DNA of 64,000 nucleotides from contig DUBV01000005.1 in NCBI GenBank assembly GCA_012960105.1, positions 71,433 through 135,432 on the forward strand, read 5' to 3'. Below, piece after piece: positions 37,229 to 48,210 of the stretch. A program made the translations under genes and the position numbers. Source of the DNA: Thiotrichaceae bacterium. Its GTDB lineage: Bacteria; Pseudomonadota; Gammaproteobacteria; Eutrophobiales; Eutrophobiaceae. The notes beneath the pieces are model-generated. The model saw only the letters and a list, made by a program, of their open reading frames with translations, did no database searches and was not told the DNA's origin. Every line of letters begins with the position of its first letter. Position 1 is the stretch's first letter.

Positions 37229-38173
37229 ATGAATCAAAATAGTAAAGGGAATATGCCAATATCACGTCTAAAAATCACATATGCACTATATTCCTTAGGC
37301 TTGGGATTTGTTTTTTACTTGCTTTACAAATCATGGCCGGAAGTCAGCGCTCAAATTATAGACTTTAAAATTAGCTACCTTGTTATTTCTACAATTGCTT
37401 TATTGTGTAATACCTTAATAGGATGTTGGTTATTAAAAAAACTTCTTAACTCTTATAAAGTATCTATAAGCTATTTCCAAACGTGTAAAATATTTTATTT
37501 ATCACAAATATCAAAATATTTACCGGGCGTTGTTTGGGGTCTTGCAATGCAAGCATCTATGCTTGACTCTGATAAAGCAATGAAAAAAATTGTATTTTCA
37601 AATATTCGATTCTTGTTATTTATTACAGCTTTTTTTCTTTTCACTAGTTCCGCGTATCTAGCATTGAGATACTCATTAATAATAGCTTGTCTTTTATTCA
37701 TAAGCTCTTTTGTGACGGTTTTTTGTCTAAATAAAGACTCTATTCTCAATATTATTTTAACTCCCTTTCATAAACTCCATTCATATTTTTATCTGGAAAA
37801 AATAAATGAATGTAAAATAAGCACTGATAAATTATTTTTATCTTGTATAGGGATATATATAACTTATATTCTAACAATTTCCACTATTGTTTTGGCTTTT
37901 TATGAAGTAACTTTATATGAGGCAATAGAAATTTCTATATATCAATGTATAGCATGGGTTGCAGGAATGTTAGTATTTTTAGTGCCGGCTGGTATGGGTG
38001 TAAGAGAGGCGGCTTTTCTTGCCTTGGGAAATCTTTCAACTAATTTTTCTACAGAACAAATACAGTCTATTGCCATTCTGACAAGGTTTGTTCAGTTGAT
38101 TCAAGATGTCATACTATCATTAATAGCGATACTTTTTATCAAAGCAAGGAGGTTGAGTCGCAGTTTAGGATAA
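37229..38173 (+). CDS. UPF0104 / lysylphosphatidylglycerol synthetase-like membrane protein
   Basis: This is an integral membrane protein of 314 residues with about eight helices. The family motifs are the early LLKKLLNSYKVSISYFQTCKIFYLSQISKYLPGVVWGLAM region (residues 68-110) and the late FLVPAGMGVREAAFLAL near residue 250. Relatives (AglD and MprF flippase domains, UPF0104) are often found in polysaccharide and polyprenyl-lipid gene clusters and have been suggested to move lipids or lipid-linked sugars. No soluble transferase domain is attached. A flippase role is inference. Confidence 0.8.
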   Translation: MNQNSKGNMPISRLKITYALYSLGLGFVFYLLYKSWPEVSAQIIDFKISYLVISTIALLCNTLIGCWLLKKLLNSYKVSISYFQTCKIFYLSQISKYLPGVVWGLAMQASMLDSDKAMKKIVFSNIRFLLFITAFFLFTSSAYLALRYSLIIACLLFISSFVTVFCLNKDSILNIILTPFHKLHSYFYLEKINECKISTDKLFLSCIGIYITYILTISTIVLAFYEVTLYEAIEISIYQCIAWVAGMLVFLVPAGMGVREAAFLALGNLSTNFSTEQIQSIAILTRFVQLIQDVILSLIAILFIKARRLSRSLG

Positions 38174-38762
38174 ATTAAGAGTAGTTTAATATGCTACAAG
38201 TAAGTGTTCTAGATATTTATAAAGAGTTAATTTGTCTCTCTATCCCTTCTTGCGAGAAGTAAATTCTTCTAGTAATGTTTTCGCCTGAGTTTTGTTTCTG
38301 GGCTTCTATCGAGTAGCGTGACGATAATACCTTTTAATAGTTCTGCTGTCTCCATCACATAAATTTGCTATGTTCGTTTTCTGTAAGTTATTTATAGTTT
38401 ATTCTGTAACAATTAATGAATGTACATGAATTTTGTGATGTTCTATTCCTTCTAAGAGAATATGGTGGAGCCATGTGATGGCTTGGAAGGAAGCCTGCTG
38501 TGCTTCACTAGGATTAATTGAAAATATGCGGTTAGGCATATTGTGTGTATTACTTGGAAGGGATATCAAAATTTTTGGTTTCGATTGTTGAATTTTATTA
38601 AGAATAAGAATTTAACTAAAGTGCTAAGGATAGTAGTAAAAGAAAGAGTGTTTATCCGAAGCAAAGATATGACGAATACATGTATCAATTATTTAGTTAC
38701 TATTAAGGTATGGGGCCAGAGAATATTTCTGATTTCTGTAACATTAAAATAGATAAAAAATT
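38174..38762 (+). other. 589-nt gap with degenerate coding-like sequence before gmd
   Basis: No intact gene is seen. The 69-residue ORF at 38543 lacks any recognisable motif. In another frame, about 38641-38766 reads RKSVYPKQRYDEYMYQLFSYY, a stop, then GMGPENISDFCNIKIDKKL. That frame ends in a TGA overlapping the gmd start (ATGA), as a real upstream gene would. Further upstream (38470-38590) a third frame stays open with VMAWKEACCASLGLIEN. This looks like a decayed gene that I cannot identify. Confidence 0.35.
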
Positions 38763-39797
38763 ATGAAGAAACGCGCATTAATTACTGGCATCTCAGGACA
38801 AGATGGGGCTTTTTTATCACAGTTCCTCCTAGAAAAAAATTATGAAATTTATGGTGCGTACAGGCGTAGTTCATCTCCAATTACTTGGCGTCTTAACGAA
38901 TTAGGGATTGACGGCGATGTAAAAATGGTACCGTTTGAACTGCTGGATTATTCAAACATATTAAGCGTAATTGGCGAAGTGCAACCGGATGAAATATATA
39001 ATTTAGCTGCACAAAGTTTTGTTAAAGGATCATTCGAAAAACCGATTTATACCGCTGATGTAGATGCTGTTGGTGTGTTGAAAGTATTAGAGGCAATTAG
39101 AGTTGTTAATCCAGAAATAAAATTTTATCAAGCATCAACGTCTGAATTATTTGGTGTCCCAAAGGAATTTCCTCAAACAGAAACAACACCATTTTATCCT
39201 CGGAGTCCCTATTCCGCAGCGAAATTATTTGCACATACTATTACTATTAACTATAGAGAAGCGTATGGACTTCATGCTTCTGCTGGTATCTTATTTAATC
39301 ATGAGTCGGAATTTAGAGGAATAGGTTTTGTAACTAGAAAGATCACCTCTTCATTAGCTAGTATAAAACAAGGGAATCTCGATTCTTTCGAATTAGGCAA
39401 TATATATTCCAAGAGGGACTGGGGCTACGCAAAAGATTATGTGTCTGCTATGTGGGAAATGTTACAGCAGGAAAAAGCGGATGAATATGTTATTGCAACT
39501 GGAGAATCACATACAATTAAAGAGTTTATTACGTTAGCAGCTGCGTCTATTGGGTTTGATCTAGAATGGTCTGGAGAAGGAGTAAATGAATATGCAATTG
39601 ATAAAAAGAGAGGAAAAAAAATAATTACGATTAATGAGAAGTATTTTCGTCCTTCAGAAGTTGACATGTTACAAGGAGATATAAGTAAAGCGAAAGAAAT
39701 ATTAGGTTGGGAACCAACTGTTACGTTTGAACAACTTGCTGAAAAAATGGCAGTATCAGATTATGAAAGAGTGAAAAATGGAAAGCGGTTAGTTTAA
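38763..39797 (+). CDS. gmd: GDP-mannose 4,6-dehydratase
   Basis: Gmd converts GDP-mannose to GDP-4-keto-6-deoxymannose, the precursor of GDP-fucose, GDP-rhamnose, GDP-colitose and perosamine. The extended SDR fold opens with the diagnostic ALITGISGQDGAFL. The segment YNLAAQSFVKGSFEKP follows, then the catalytic Thr/Ser-Glu in ASTSELFG and the Tyr/Lys pair in YSAAKLFAH, then LFNHESEFRG. The length of 344 residues is typical. The downstream GDP-sugar enzyme (Fcl, Rmd or Per) is not in this window. The 4-keto product could feed the C-methyltransferase operon at 25.6 kb, which is inference. Confidence 0.94.
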   Translation: MKKRALITGISGQDGAFLSQFLLEKNYEIYGAYRRSSSPITWRLNELGIDGDVKMVPFELLDYSNILSVIGEVQPDEIYNLAAQSFVKGSFEKPIYTADVDAVGVLKVLEAIRVVNPEIKFYQASTSELFGVPKEFPQTETTPFYPRSPYSAAKLFAHTITINYREAYGLHASAGILFNHESEFRGIGFVTRKITSSLASIKQGNLDSFELGNIYSKRDWGYAKDYVSAMWEMLQQEKADEYVIATGESHTIKEFITLAAASIGFDLEWSGEGVNEYAIDKKRGKKIITINEKYFRPSEVDMLQGDISKAKEILGWEPTVTFEQLAEKMAVSDYERVKNGKRLV

Positions 39798-39895
39798 TGA
39801 GTTTATTAAGGTTCGTTTACAACTATAGTGCTCATAATAGTTAATAGGCTATTTTAAAATTAGTATACTTTTGTAATTAATAGTCGAAAATTAAC

Positions 39896-40666
39896 CTAAG
39901 AGATCAATTTAAGCATAGCTTTTACCATTTTAGGGTTTGCAGAAACTATATTTCCGCTTTCTAAGTAATCTAATCCGCCTGATATTTCACTGCTAATTCC
40001 ACCAGCTTCTTGTACTATTAGTACCCCAGCAGCAATATCCCAAGGTTTTAAATCATATTCCCAGAACCCATCAAGACGACCACAAGCAACATAGGCTAAG
40101 TCTAGTGATGCTGCACCGGCTCTTCTAATGCCTGCTGCTTTTGGGAAAAAGGATTTAAAGTTTCCTATAAATCTATCCATGTCGTGCCCTTCCTTGAAAG
40201 GAAAGCCAGTGCCAAGTAAAGCACCATCTATTGTTTTTTGTGAACTCACACGAATTTTTTTATTATTAAGTTGTGCGCCTTTGCCTTTTGAAGCAGTAAA
40301 TAATTCCTGTTTTACCGGGTCGTATATAACAGCTTGATCTAGACGATCTTTATATTGAAGTGCAATAGAGATAGCAAAATGAGGGAAACCATGTAAAAAA
40401 TTAGTTGTGCCATCAAGCGGGTCAATAATCCAGACGTATTCACTATCGCCAGATTTACCTGATTCCTCTGCGAGAAAAGCATGATCAGGGTAAGCCTTTT
40501 TAATGGTTTCGATGATGATATATTCAGCTTGTTTATCAACTTCTGTGACAAAGTCATTTTTTCCCTTTATATCAATCGAAATATCACTGACGCGATCCAT
40601 TTCACGTACAATAGAGTCGCCGGCAGCTCTAGCTGCTCGGATAGCGATATTAAGCATGGGGTGCAT
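39896..40666 (-). CDS. suhB: Inositol-1-monophosphatase family protein SuhB
   Basis: SuhB is a Mg-dependent phosphatase of the IMPase family that also acts in rRNA antitermination complexes. Metal-binding motifs are LAEESGKSG near residue 67, VWIIDPLDGTTNFLHGFP near residue 82 and WDIAAGVLIVQEAGG near 212. I place the start at ATG 40666 (MHPMLNIAIRAARAAGD) with GGAG 7 nt before it, rather than the TTG at 40678 used in the track. It is divergent from trmJ, an arrangement common in gammaproteobacteria. Confidence 0.94.
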   Translation of the reverse strand: MHPMLNIAIRAARAAGDSIVREMDRVSDISIDIKGKNDFVTEVDKQAEYIIIETIKKAYPDHAFLAEESGKSGDSEYVWIIDPLDGTTNFLHGFPHFAISIALQYKDRLDQAVIYDPVKQELFTASKGKGAQLNNKKIRVSSQKTIDGALLGTGFPFKEGHDMDRFIGNFKSFFPKAAGIRRAGAASLDLAYVACGRLDGFWEYDLKPWDIAAGVLIVQEAGGISSEISGGLDYLESGNIVSANPKMVKAMLKLIS

Positions 40667-40732
40667 AGTGTTCTCCAAATAGTTAGCGGGGTATTCTACG
40701 TTGTCAGTAGTAATGAGTGAAGCAATACAAGC

Positions 40733-41458
40733 ATGAAAAATATTTTTGATAAAATTAGGATTGTCTTAGTCAGTACAACACATCCCGGTAATATTGGTGC
40801 AGCAGCCCGCGCCATGAAAACCATGTCACAGGAAAATTTGTATCTTGTGGAGCCTAAAATTTTTCCTTCAGCCGAAGCGACATCAAGAGCAACAGGTGCA
40901 GATGACGTACTAGCCGCAACCACGGTGTGCTCTAGTTTAAAAGAAGCTATTGCCGGTTGTGATCTGGTGATTGGCACTAGTGCCCGAACCAGAAGTATAC
41001 CTTGGCCGATGGTTTTGCCGCGTGAATGCGCACAAACAGTTTCCGAAGATAAATATTCATCTGTCGCTATTGTCTTCGGCCGGGAGAATTCAGGTTTAAG
41101 TAACGATGAACTGGAATTATGTAATCTTGTTCTGCAAATACCTACTAATACAGAATATAGCTCATTGAACTTAGCCTCGGCCGTTCAAATTATTTGTTAT
41201 GAGATATATCTGTTAGGCATCTATGAAAGCAGGGTTGAGTCGGCCGAAACGGACTCGCCTTTAGTTCATCAGGATAAAATGGAAATGTTTTATCAGCATC
41301 TAGAAGAATGTATGGTCGACATCGGTTTTCATGATGTAGATAACCCGCGTCTATTAATGCATCGAATGCGACGGCTATTTAATCGCGCACAATTGGAAGA
41401 AAGTGAATGCAATATCTTGCGTGGAATTTTGGCGAAGGTTCAGGGAAAAATTAAATAA
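40733..41458 (+). CDS. trmJ: tRNA (cytidine/uridine-2'-O-)-methyltransferase TrmJ
   Basis: TrmJ methylates the ribose at position 32 of several tRNAs. The SPOUT-fold domain opens with [22 protein letters not shown] and contains the SAM-binding knot motifs [13 protein letters not shown] near residue 115 and [19 protein letters not shown] near 137. The C-terminal dimerisation tail is present. The length of 241 residues is typical. It ends convergently with purM, overlapping by 8 nt. Confidence 0.95.
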   Translation: MKNIFDKIRIVLVSTTHPGNIGAAARAMKTMSQENLYLVEPKIFPSAEATSRATGADDVLAATTVCSSLKEAIAGCDLVIGTSARTRSIPWPMVLPRECAQTVSEDKYSSVAIVFGRENSGLSNDELELCNLVLQIPTNTEYSSLNLASAVQIICYEIYLLGIYESRVESAETDSPLVHQDKMEMFYQHLEECMVDIGFHDVDNPRLLMHRMRRLFNRAQLEESECNILRGILAKVQGKIK

Positions 41459-42494
41459 TTACTTTATTTTCTGAATCGTTGCCTGCAATGATTTTTCCAA
41501 TCTCCCAGGCCGTCTCACCACTATTATTCAGATAACTAATTGCTGCTTTCTTATTCTCTTGTGCCACACAGACAATCATGCCGACACCACAGTTAAATGT
41601 TTTATACATTTCGTGTGCTTCAACATTACCTTGTTCTTGAAGCCATTTAAAAATGGGAGGCAGTGACCAACTAGCCGCATCAATTTCAACAGATAGATTA
41701 TCAGGAATGACTCGCGGAATATTTTCGATTAATCCACCCCCAGTAATATGGGCAATGGCATTCACAGGTACTTCATTAATTAATCCCAGAATTTGTTTTA
41801 CATAGAGTCGTGTAGGTTCGAGCAAGAGGTCTAGTAGTGTTTTGTCGCCCAGCTTCTCAGATAGATCCTGATTCGTATGTTCAATTATTTTTCTAACCAG
41901 AGAATAACCATTTGAATGACAGCCGCTAGATGCAAGTGCAATGACCGCATCACCTTCAGATACATTTTCTCCGGTAATTATTTCATCTTTTTCAACAACG
42001 CCGACGCAAAATCCGGCCAGATCATAATCACCTTCTGTATACATCCCTGGCATTTCCGCCGTTTCGCCACCAATGAGACTACATCCCGATAAGGAACAGC
42101 CTTCTGCAATACCATTAATGACTGTTTCAGCAACATCAACATCAAGACTTGAGGTGGCAAAATAATCCAGAAAGAATAAAGGATCTGCGCCTTGCACTAT
42201 CAAATCATTCACACACATCCCGACTAAATCTATACCAATAGATTCGTGTCGATTATTTTCAATAGCGAGTTTGATTTTGGTGCCAACACCATCGGTGCCG
42301 GAAACCAGGACAGGATGCTTGTAATTTAATGAACCGAGGTCAAATAAAGCACCAAAGCCACCAAGACCACCCATAACACCGGGTCGATGGGTTTTGCCGA
42401 CGCTCTTTTTCAGCCGCTTAACCAGTTCATTGCCTTGCTCTATATCAACGCCAGCGTCTTTATAGCTGAGTTTTTTGTCTGAGGGGTTATTCAT
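41451..42494 (-). CDS. purM: Phosphoribosylformylglycinamidine cyclo-ligase
   Basis: PurM closes the imidazole ring of AIR in purine synthesis, using ATP. The sequence opens [17 protein letters not shown] and contains [15 protein letters not shown] near residue 60, [22 protein letters not shown] near 88, [11 protein letters not shown] near 140 and [13 protein letters not shown] near 235. The track starts at a TTG (42530); the ATG at 42494 ([13 protein letters not shown]) gives the usual family N-terminus. purN is not adjacent. The divergent neighbour DUF2066 and the perM/hda genes beyond it are the usual gammaproteobacterial context. Confidence 0.95.
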   Translation of the reverse strand: MNNPSDKKLSYKDAGVDIEQGNELVKRLKKSVGKTHRPGVMGGLGGFGALFDLGSLNYKHPVLVSGTDGVGTKIKLAIENNRHESIGIDLVGMCVNDLIVQGADPLFFLDYFATSSLDVDVAETVINGIAEGCSLSGCSLIGGETAEMPGMYTEGDYDLAGFCVGVVEKDEIITGENVSEGDAVIALASSGCHSNGYSLVRKIIEHTNQDLSEKLGDKTLLDLLLEPTRLYVKQILGLINEVPVNAIAHITGGGLIENIPRVIPDNLSVEIDAASWSLPPIFKWLQEQGNVEAHEMYKTFNCGVGMIVCVAQENKKAAISYLNNSGETAWEIGKIIAGNDSENKVII

Positions 42495-42569
42495 GGTGGC
42501 TATGGTATCGATGTCGACTGTTAACCGCAATCCTTGACTTAAAGAGCAGTCTTGAATAGCGTGCCTACT

Positions 42570-43619
42570 ATGAAATTTAAATTATCTATTATCGTTTGTT
42601 TATTCGTTCTTACTTCCCAACCAGTCTATGCCATAAAGGTTTCCGGCCTATATCAGGCGACTGCGACAGTTAGTGATGAATCAGCAGCAAAACGTAAGCC
42701 AGCCATTAAACGGGCGCTTCTACAGGTATTAATAAAGCTGACGGGAAATCGGAATATTGCCAAGAGCAGTGGTATTAGTAATTTAATCGAGCGTCCAGAG
42801 CAGTATGTTCAGCAATTCCGTTATCAACAAGCAAGCAGTCAGGATAATGGACTGGAGCAATCCGCCATTCAGGAGCTATGGGTTCAATTTGATGAAAGTG
42901 CTCTGAATGATGTGCTACGTAGCTACAGCATTAGCATCTGGGGCAAAGAACGTCCGTCGATACTGGTATGGTTCGCTCATGAAGGCGGTGAAACTCGCAG
43001 TCTGGTGACTTTTGAAGAAAGCCCAGAATATATCACGATGCTGGATAATGGCGCTGCAGCTAGAGGTATCTCACTATTATTTCCATTGCTCGATCTTGAA
43101 GATACTTCGAAAATTAGTGTTAGCGATGTTTGGGCAGATTTTAAAGAACCGGTATTAGCCGCGTCGACTCGCTACCAATCAGATGTGATATTGACGGGTA
43201 AATTAATTCAAGTTCTACCCACGTTGTGGGAAACACAATGGTCGGTTTATATTGATGCCAGTGAAAATCGCTGGACGACACAGGGAGAATCACCAGAAAT
43301 CGTCCTGGAAGAGGGTATTGATGTGCTCGTCGATAGGCTAGCACATCAATATGTGAATACCGGCTCGACGCGTACAGAAGTGATATCGTTATTAGTTACC
43401 GATATTAATAATGTGGATAAATATGCTCGAGCATTATCCTATCTGGAATCATTACACTTTGTCCGTGCCGTGCAAGTGAAACACGTATCCGAGAATGAAG
43501 TCTTGTTCGAAGTCATTAGTGACGGTGGCACGTCGGCAATTAACCAGACGATAGCGCTAGGTAAAACATTAGAGCTAGTGAGCAATGAAGAACAGTTGCA
43601 TTACCGTTTAATTAGATGA
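42570..43619 (+). CDS. DUF2066 domain exported protein
   Basis: This is a protein of unknown function with a cleavable signal peptide ([21 protein letters not shown]). The mature part opens with [17 protein letters not shown] and [14 protein letters not shown], the DUF2066 signature. The later part (residues 215-330) looks like alpha/beta periplasmic repeats. I use ATG 42570 as the start because the signal peptide begins there. The gene is nearly always found between purM and perM/hda in gammaproteobacteria. Its stop overlaps the perM start (ATGA). Confidence 0.85.
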   Translation: MKFKLSIIVCLFVLTSQPVYAIKVSGLYQATATVSDESAAKRKPAIKRALLQVLIKLTGNRNIAKSSGISNLIERPEQYVQQFRYQQASSQDNGLEQSAIQELWVQFDESALNDVLRSYSISIWGKERPSILVWFAHEGGETRSLVTFEESPEYITMLDNGAAARGISLLFPLLDLEDTSKISVSDVWADFKEPVLAASTRYQSDVILTGKLIQVLPTLWETQWSVYIDASENRWTTQGESPEIVLEEGIDVLVDRLAHQYVNTGSTRTEVISLLVTDINNVDKYARALSYLESLHFVRAVQVKHVSENEVLFEVISDGGTSAINQTIALGKTLELVSNEEQLHYRLIR

Positions 43620-44680
43620 GCGTACAAATAACAGATGCCCAGAAATGGTTAATTCTGGTTGCAATCATAGCGACAGGCTATTTGTTATATTTATTGGCAC
43701 CCATACTCACTCCATTTCTGATTAGTGCTTTTCTCGCCTATATCGGCGATCCTGCAGTCGACCGACTGCAAACGATAAAGTTTTCAAGAACACTCGCTGT
43801 CGTTTTTGTTTTTTGTCTAATGTTAATTATAGGTTTATGTTTTATGTTAGCGGTGTTTCCGTTAATTGAAGAACAGATCAGACTGCTACTAACACGCATA
43901 CCGGTCATGATCGATTGGGTACAATCAGAATTCATCCCTTGGATAACGCAACGATTTGGTTTACAGCCAGATGCGATAGATCTAGGAGGACTAAAACAAT
44001 CACTCATGGGACATTGGCAAACCGTTGGTAATGTTGTCGGAAAATTTTTGGCGAAGGTTTCTGCTTCAGGACAATTAATCATACTCTGGGTCAGTTACAC
44101 ATTATTAGTACCGGTAGTTACTTTTTACTTGCTAAGAGACTGGGATATTCTTGTAGATAAAATAAGAGAATTAATCCCCCGACGGTATGAAACTGTTACC
44201 GTTAAATTAGTAAAAGACAGCGATGCAGTATTGGCTGAATTTTTTAGAGGGCAGTTACTGCTTATGTTTGCACAAGCTATTTTTTATAGCATAGGCTTGT
44301 GGGTAGTCGGTCTAGAGTTTTCATTATTAATAGGCATGACTGCCGGCTTAGTTAGCTTTGTACCTTATCTAGGTGTAATAGTCGGAATAGTCGTTGCAGG
44401 TATAGCCGCTTTTATGCAGTTTCATGATGTAGTTCATATTGTCTATATATTGGTAGTCTTTGGCATGGGTCAGATGTTAGAAGGCATGGTGTTAACGCCA
44501 TTACTCGTCGGTGACAGAATAGGCCTGCACCCAGTTGCTGTTATTTTTGCCGTTATGGCCGGTGCGCAATTATTTGGTTTTTTTGGCATGTTAATAGCTC
44601 TGCCAGTTGCGGCAGTTATAGTCGTACTACTAAGACACTTTCATGAACAATATTTAAACAGTAATTTTTACACTCCGTAA
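43616..44680 (+). CDS. perM: AI-2E family transporter / PerM-type permease
   Basis: This is an inner-membrane protein of 354 residues with about eight helices. The family pattern is seen in LLAPILTPFLISAFLAYIGDPAVDRL, the central amphipathic stretch with WITQRFGLQPDAIDL, and YLGVIVGIVVAGIAAFMQF, then MLEGMVLTPLLVGDRIGLHPVAVIFAVMAGAQLFG. Some family members export autoinducer-2 or act in Na+/H+ antiport; the substrate here is unknown. The start overlaps the DUF2066 stop, and the stop overlaps the hda start (TAATG), so all three are one unit. Confidence 0.88.
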   Translation: MSVQITDAQKWLILVAIIATGYLLYLLAPILTPFLISAFLAYIGDPAVDRLQTIKFSRTLAVVFVFCLMLIIGLCFMLAVFPLIEEQIRLLLTRIPVMIDWVQSEFIPWITQRFGLQPDAIDLGGLKQSLMGHWQTVGNVVGKFLAKVSASGQLIILWVSYTLLVPVVTFYLLRDWDILVDKIRELIPRRYETVTVKLVKDSDAVLAEFFRGQLLLMFAQAIFYSIGLWVVGLEFSLLIGMTAGLVSFVPYLGVIVGIVVAGIAAFMQFHDVVHIVYILVVFGMGQMLEGMVLTPLLVGDRIGLHPVAVIFAVMAGAQLFGFFGMLIALPVAAVIVVLLRHFHEQYLNSNFYTP

Positions 44681-45396
44681 TGCCAAGTGATTTTTCTGAA
44701 AATTCTTCTTTAGACCAAATTCCATTTCAGTTTGGCAATTTTCAGCAGGATGATTTCTCCTCATTTTTGTCAGGAGAAAATCAAGAGTTGTTGACGCTGA
44801 TGAATAAGATTTCTAAAAAAGAAGAAATTCATCATCTCTATATTTGGGGTGCAACCGGATTCGGCAAGACGCATCTATTGCAAGCCGCATGCAAACAAGC
44901 CTCTGAATCTGATTTGCAAGTAGCCTATCTTCCTCTTAAGCAGTTATCAGAATTAAGCTCTGAAATGTTACATGACTTAGGTGAACTGGATTTAGTTTGT
45001 GTTGATGATATTGAATGTGTCGCCGGACAAATAGAATGGCAACAAGGTTTAGTCTGGCTATATAACGAATTGCGCGACAATGAACATTCCATGATTATAA
45101 GTTCAAATGTTTCAGCGACAAATATTGAGCTTGAAGTCGATGATCTAAAATCCAGGTTAAGCTGGGATCAGGTACTTCGCATTAAAGAAGCTGATGACGA
45201 ATTGAAAATACAAATACTAAAACAAAAAGCCAATGCACGATCATTTGAACTGAGTGATGAGGTTATAGAGTATTTAATTGTCCGAGTTGACCGTAATCTA
45301 GGTTCACTAATAGACATATTGGATAAAATCGATCACGCATCGCTTGCGGCAAAACGGAAGATAACGATTCCTTTTGTCAAAGATTTGATTAACTAG
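44680..45396 (+). CDS. hda: DnaA regulatory inactivator Hda
   Basis: Hda is an AAA+ protein related to DnaA that works with the loaded beta clamp to hydrolyse ATP-DnaA and prevent over-initiation. The Walker A motif is LYIWGATGFGKTHLLQA near residue 58, Walker B LDLVCVDDIECV near 107 and sensor 1 MIISSNVSA near 145. The DNA-binding domain IV of DnaA is absent, as expected at 238 residues. The N-terminal clamp-binding motif (consensus QL[SP]LP) may be the DQIPFQF segment. It is the last gene of the DUF2066-perM-hda unit. Confidence 0.92.
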   Translation: MPSDFSENSSLDQIPFQFGNFQQDDFSSFLSGENQELLTLMNKISKKEEIHHLYIWGATGFGKTHLLQAACKQASESDLQVAYLPLKQLSELSSEMLHDLGELDLVCVDDIECVAGQIEWQQGLVWLYNELRDNEHSMIISSNVSATNIELEVDDLKSRLSWDQVLRIKEADDELKIQILKQKANARSFELSDEVIEYLIVRVDRNLGSLIDILDKIDHASLAAKRKITIPFVKDLIN

Positions 45397-45611
45397 TCAT
45401 TTATAGCAATTGTAGCAGTATTATCATTGTTACAAGTGATTGCGATTTTAGTAGGTCGATGAAACACATTAATTAAATTTTTAATCTAACCCTGATTTTC
45501 TATGTTTAGTAGGCATAATTATTGCTAATTTTATAGTTTGGTATTAGGCCAATGTGTGCACAGTAAGAGCCACTTTAAATAATTCGAAGAACTGTAAGTA
45601 AAATAGCATCA

Positions 45612-46748
45612 ATGAATTCAAATCTAAAAAATACAGATATGCAGGATATCTTACTTAATATATTAAAGGGTATCTCCTTTGATTCAGGTCAATCTTATTT
45701 TGCCTCATTGACTAAGCAATTAACGGAAGTTCTAAAGGCAGATTTCGCCATCATCGGTAAATTAAAAGATGACAAAATTGCACGTATTCAGACACTAGCT
45801 GTCGTTACAGAAGGTGAATTAATTGAGAATTTTGAATACGATTTGGAACACGCACCTTGTGCAAAAGCCATTAGCAATTCGATATGTATTCATGCAAGCG
45901 GTATACAAGAAATATACCCTCAAGATTCTTTTTTAGAAGCGAAGAATATAGAAGCTTACGCTGGAATTCGTCTGCTTGACGCTAATGGAAACCTGTAGGG
46001 CATTATGAATGTGCTCTATCGCCATTCGATTGAGAATTTGAATGTAGTTGAATTTATACTGAAAGTCTTAGCAGTGCACACTTCAGCAGAAATAAACAGG
46101 ATCAATATAGAAAAAGAGCTGCTCGAGTCCGAGAGAAAAAATCGTGCCTGGATAGAGAAATCTCCGGTTTGCACCAAAATACTGGACCTTGATTTTAATT
46201 TGCAATACATGAGTTCTGCAGGTGTGCAAGCGCTTAATATTGACGACATCACTTTGCACTATGGGAAACCCTATCCTTTAGAATTTTATCCTGAGTCATT
46301 CAAAAACAAGATGCTTGAAAGTTTGAAAAAAGCTTTAAAGACAAATGAAGTTGTTGAACAGGAAGCCCCCGTGTTCGATGTGGATGGAAATGAATTATGG
46401 TTTCATTCGACCATAATCCCTGTTCTGGATGATAAATGTGAAAATGACTACATCATGGTCTTATCCCTCGAGATTACCGATCGCAAACGTGCGGAAGATA
46501 ATCTGAAGCAAAGTGAAGAACGTTTTAACTTTGCTATGCAAGGTGCCAATGATGGTCTGTGGGACTGGGACTTGAAGACCGATGAGGTCTACTATTCGCC
46601 ACGCTGGAAAAGCATGTTGGGATATAAAGATGATGAAATTAAACATCATGTATCAGAATGGAAACGACTGTTGCACCCAGATGATTTGGACATGACATTA
46701 GCCAATGCTGAAGCCTGTATAAATGATGAAAAAAATAGTCGTTGTTGA
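45612..46748 (+). pseudogene. Broken GAF-PAS-PAS sensor protein
   Basis: Two track ORFs (45612-45998 and 46005-46748) are one reading frame interrupted by a TAG at 45996. The GAF domain runs through it (AGIRLLDANGNL, stop, GIMNVLYRHSIENL). PAS domain 1 covers about 46130-46490, ending EITDRKRAEDNLKQSEERF. PAS domain 2 starts FNFAMQGANDGLWDWDLKTDEVYYS and breaks off after HPDDLDMTLANAEACIN, exactly where the response-regulator start overlaps. The expected rest of PAS 2 and the output domain (kinase or GGDEF) are missing. A nonsense mutation plus an internal deletion is the simplest reading. It sits between hda and wrbA, where related genomes have no such gene. Confidence 0.8.
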
Positions 46749-47088
46749 TGACGAACCTGAAGTTCGAAGCGCAATAAATGTCATGTTGTCTGATCAATAC
46801 GAAATTAAGGAATTAGTAACGGTTAATGAAGTGATTAAATACTGAAATAAAAATTCAGTTGATCTGATTATTACGGACTTATTTATGCCGGAAAAATCAG
46901 GTCTGGATCTGATCGAAATCATCAATGAAATGAATTATGATGTTAAATTATTAGCAGTATCAGGTGGCAGCCGCAAAAGTAAATGTGACTTTCTTCCTGT
47001 CGCAGAACTTATGGGGGCACATGATATTTTGCATAAACCATTTACTCCAAATGAACTTCGGGGAAAAGTGGGGGCGTTATTAAACTAA
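46723..47088 (+). pseudogene. Response-regulator receiver domain with in-frame TGA
   Basis: From ATG 46723 the frame reads MMKKIVVVDDEPEVRSAINVM and continues to VNEVIKY, then TGA at 46843. It resumes NKNSVDLIITDLFMPEKSGLDLIEI with the phosphoacceptor Asp, and later LLAVSGGS and the conserved Lys in ILHKPFTPNEL. The track ORF at 46885 is the 3' half. With TGA read as sense it is a complete single receiver of about 121 residues. It overlaps the truncated PAS protein in another frame, so it was probably its partner or the receiver of a hybrid kinase. A selenocysteine reading is unlikely because the position is not catalytic. Confidence 0.75.
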
Positions 47089-47158
47089 GAATTATATAAC
47101 TTAAGGTTATGTAAAAATAACTTTTCATAAGCAAATCAAAAGAGTCATTATCGATTAA

Positions 47159-48116
<958 letters not shown>

Positions 48117-48210
48117 GGCAATTCCTACTGTATATTAAGCATTAAGATTTAATTGATGATAATTAAAATAAAAGCAGTTGACGAGTTGAATTTAATTAAA
48201 CAAGGACACT

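Noticed and set aside
38543-38752. 69-residue ORF before gmd
   Set aside because: No motif, no ribosome site; another frame in the same region looks more protein-like and ends in an ATGA overlap with gmd.
45996-45998. TAG in the GAF protein as a recoded codon
   Set aside because: A nonsense mutation is simpler because the same gene also lacks its 3' part.
46843-46845. In-frame TGA in the receiver domain as a selenocysteine codon
   Set aside because: The residue lies between helix 2 and strand 3, not at a redox or catalytic site; no selenocysteine genes are visible, and the partner gene is also broken.
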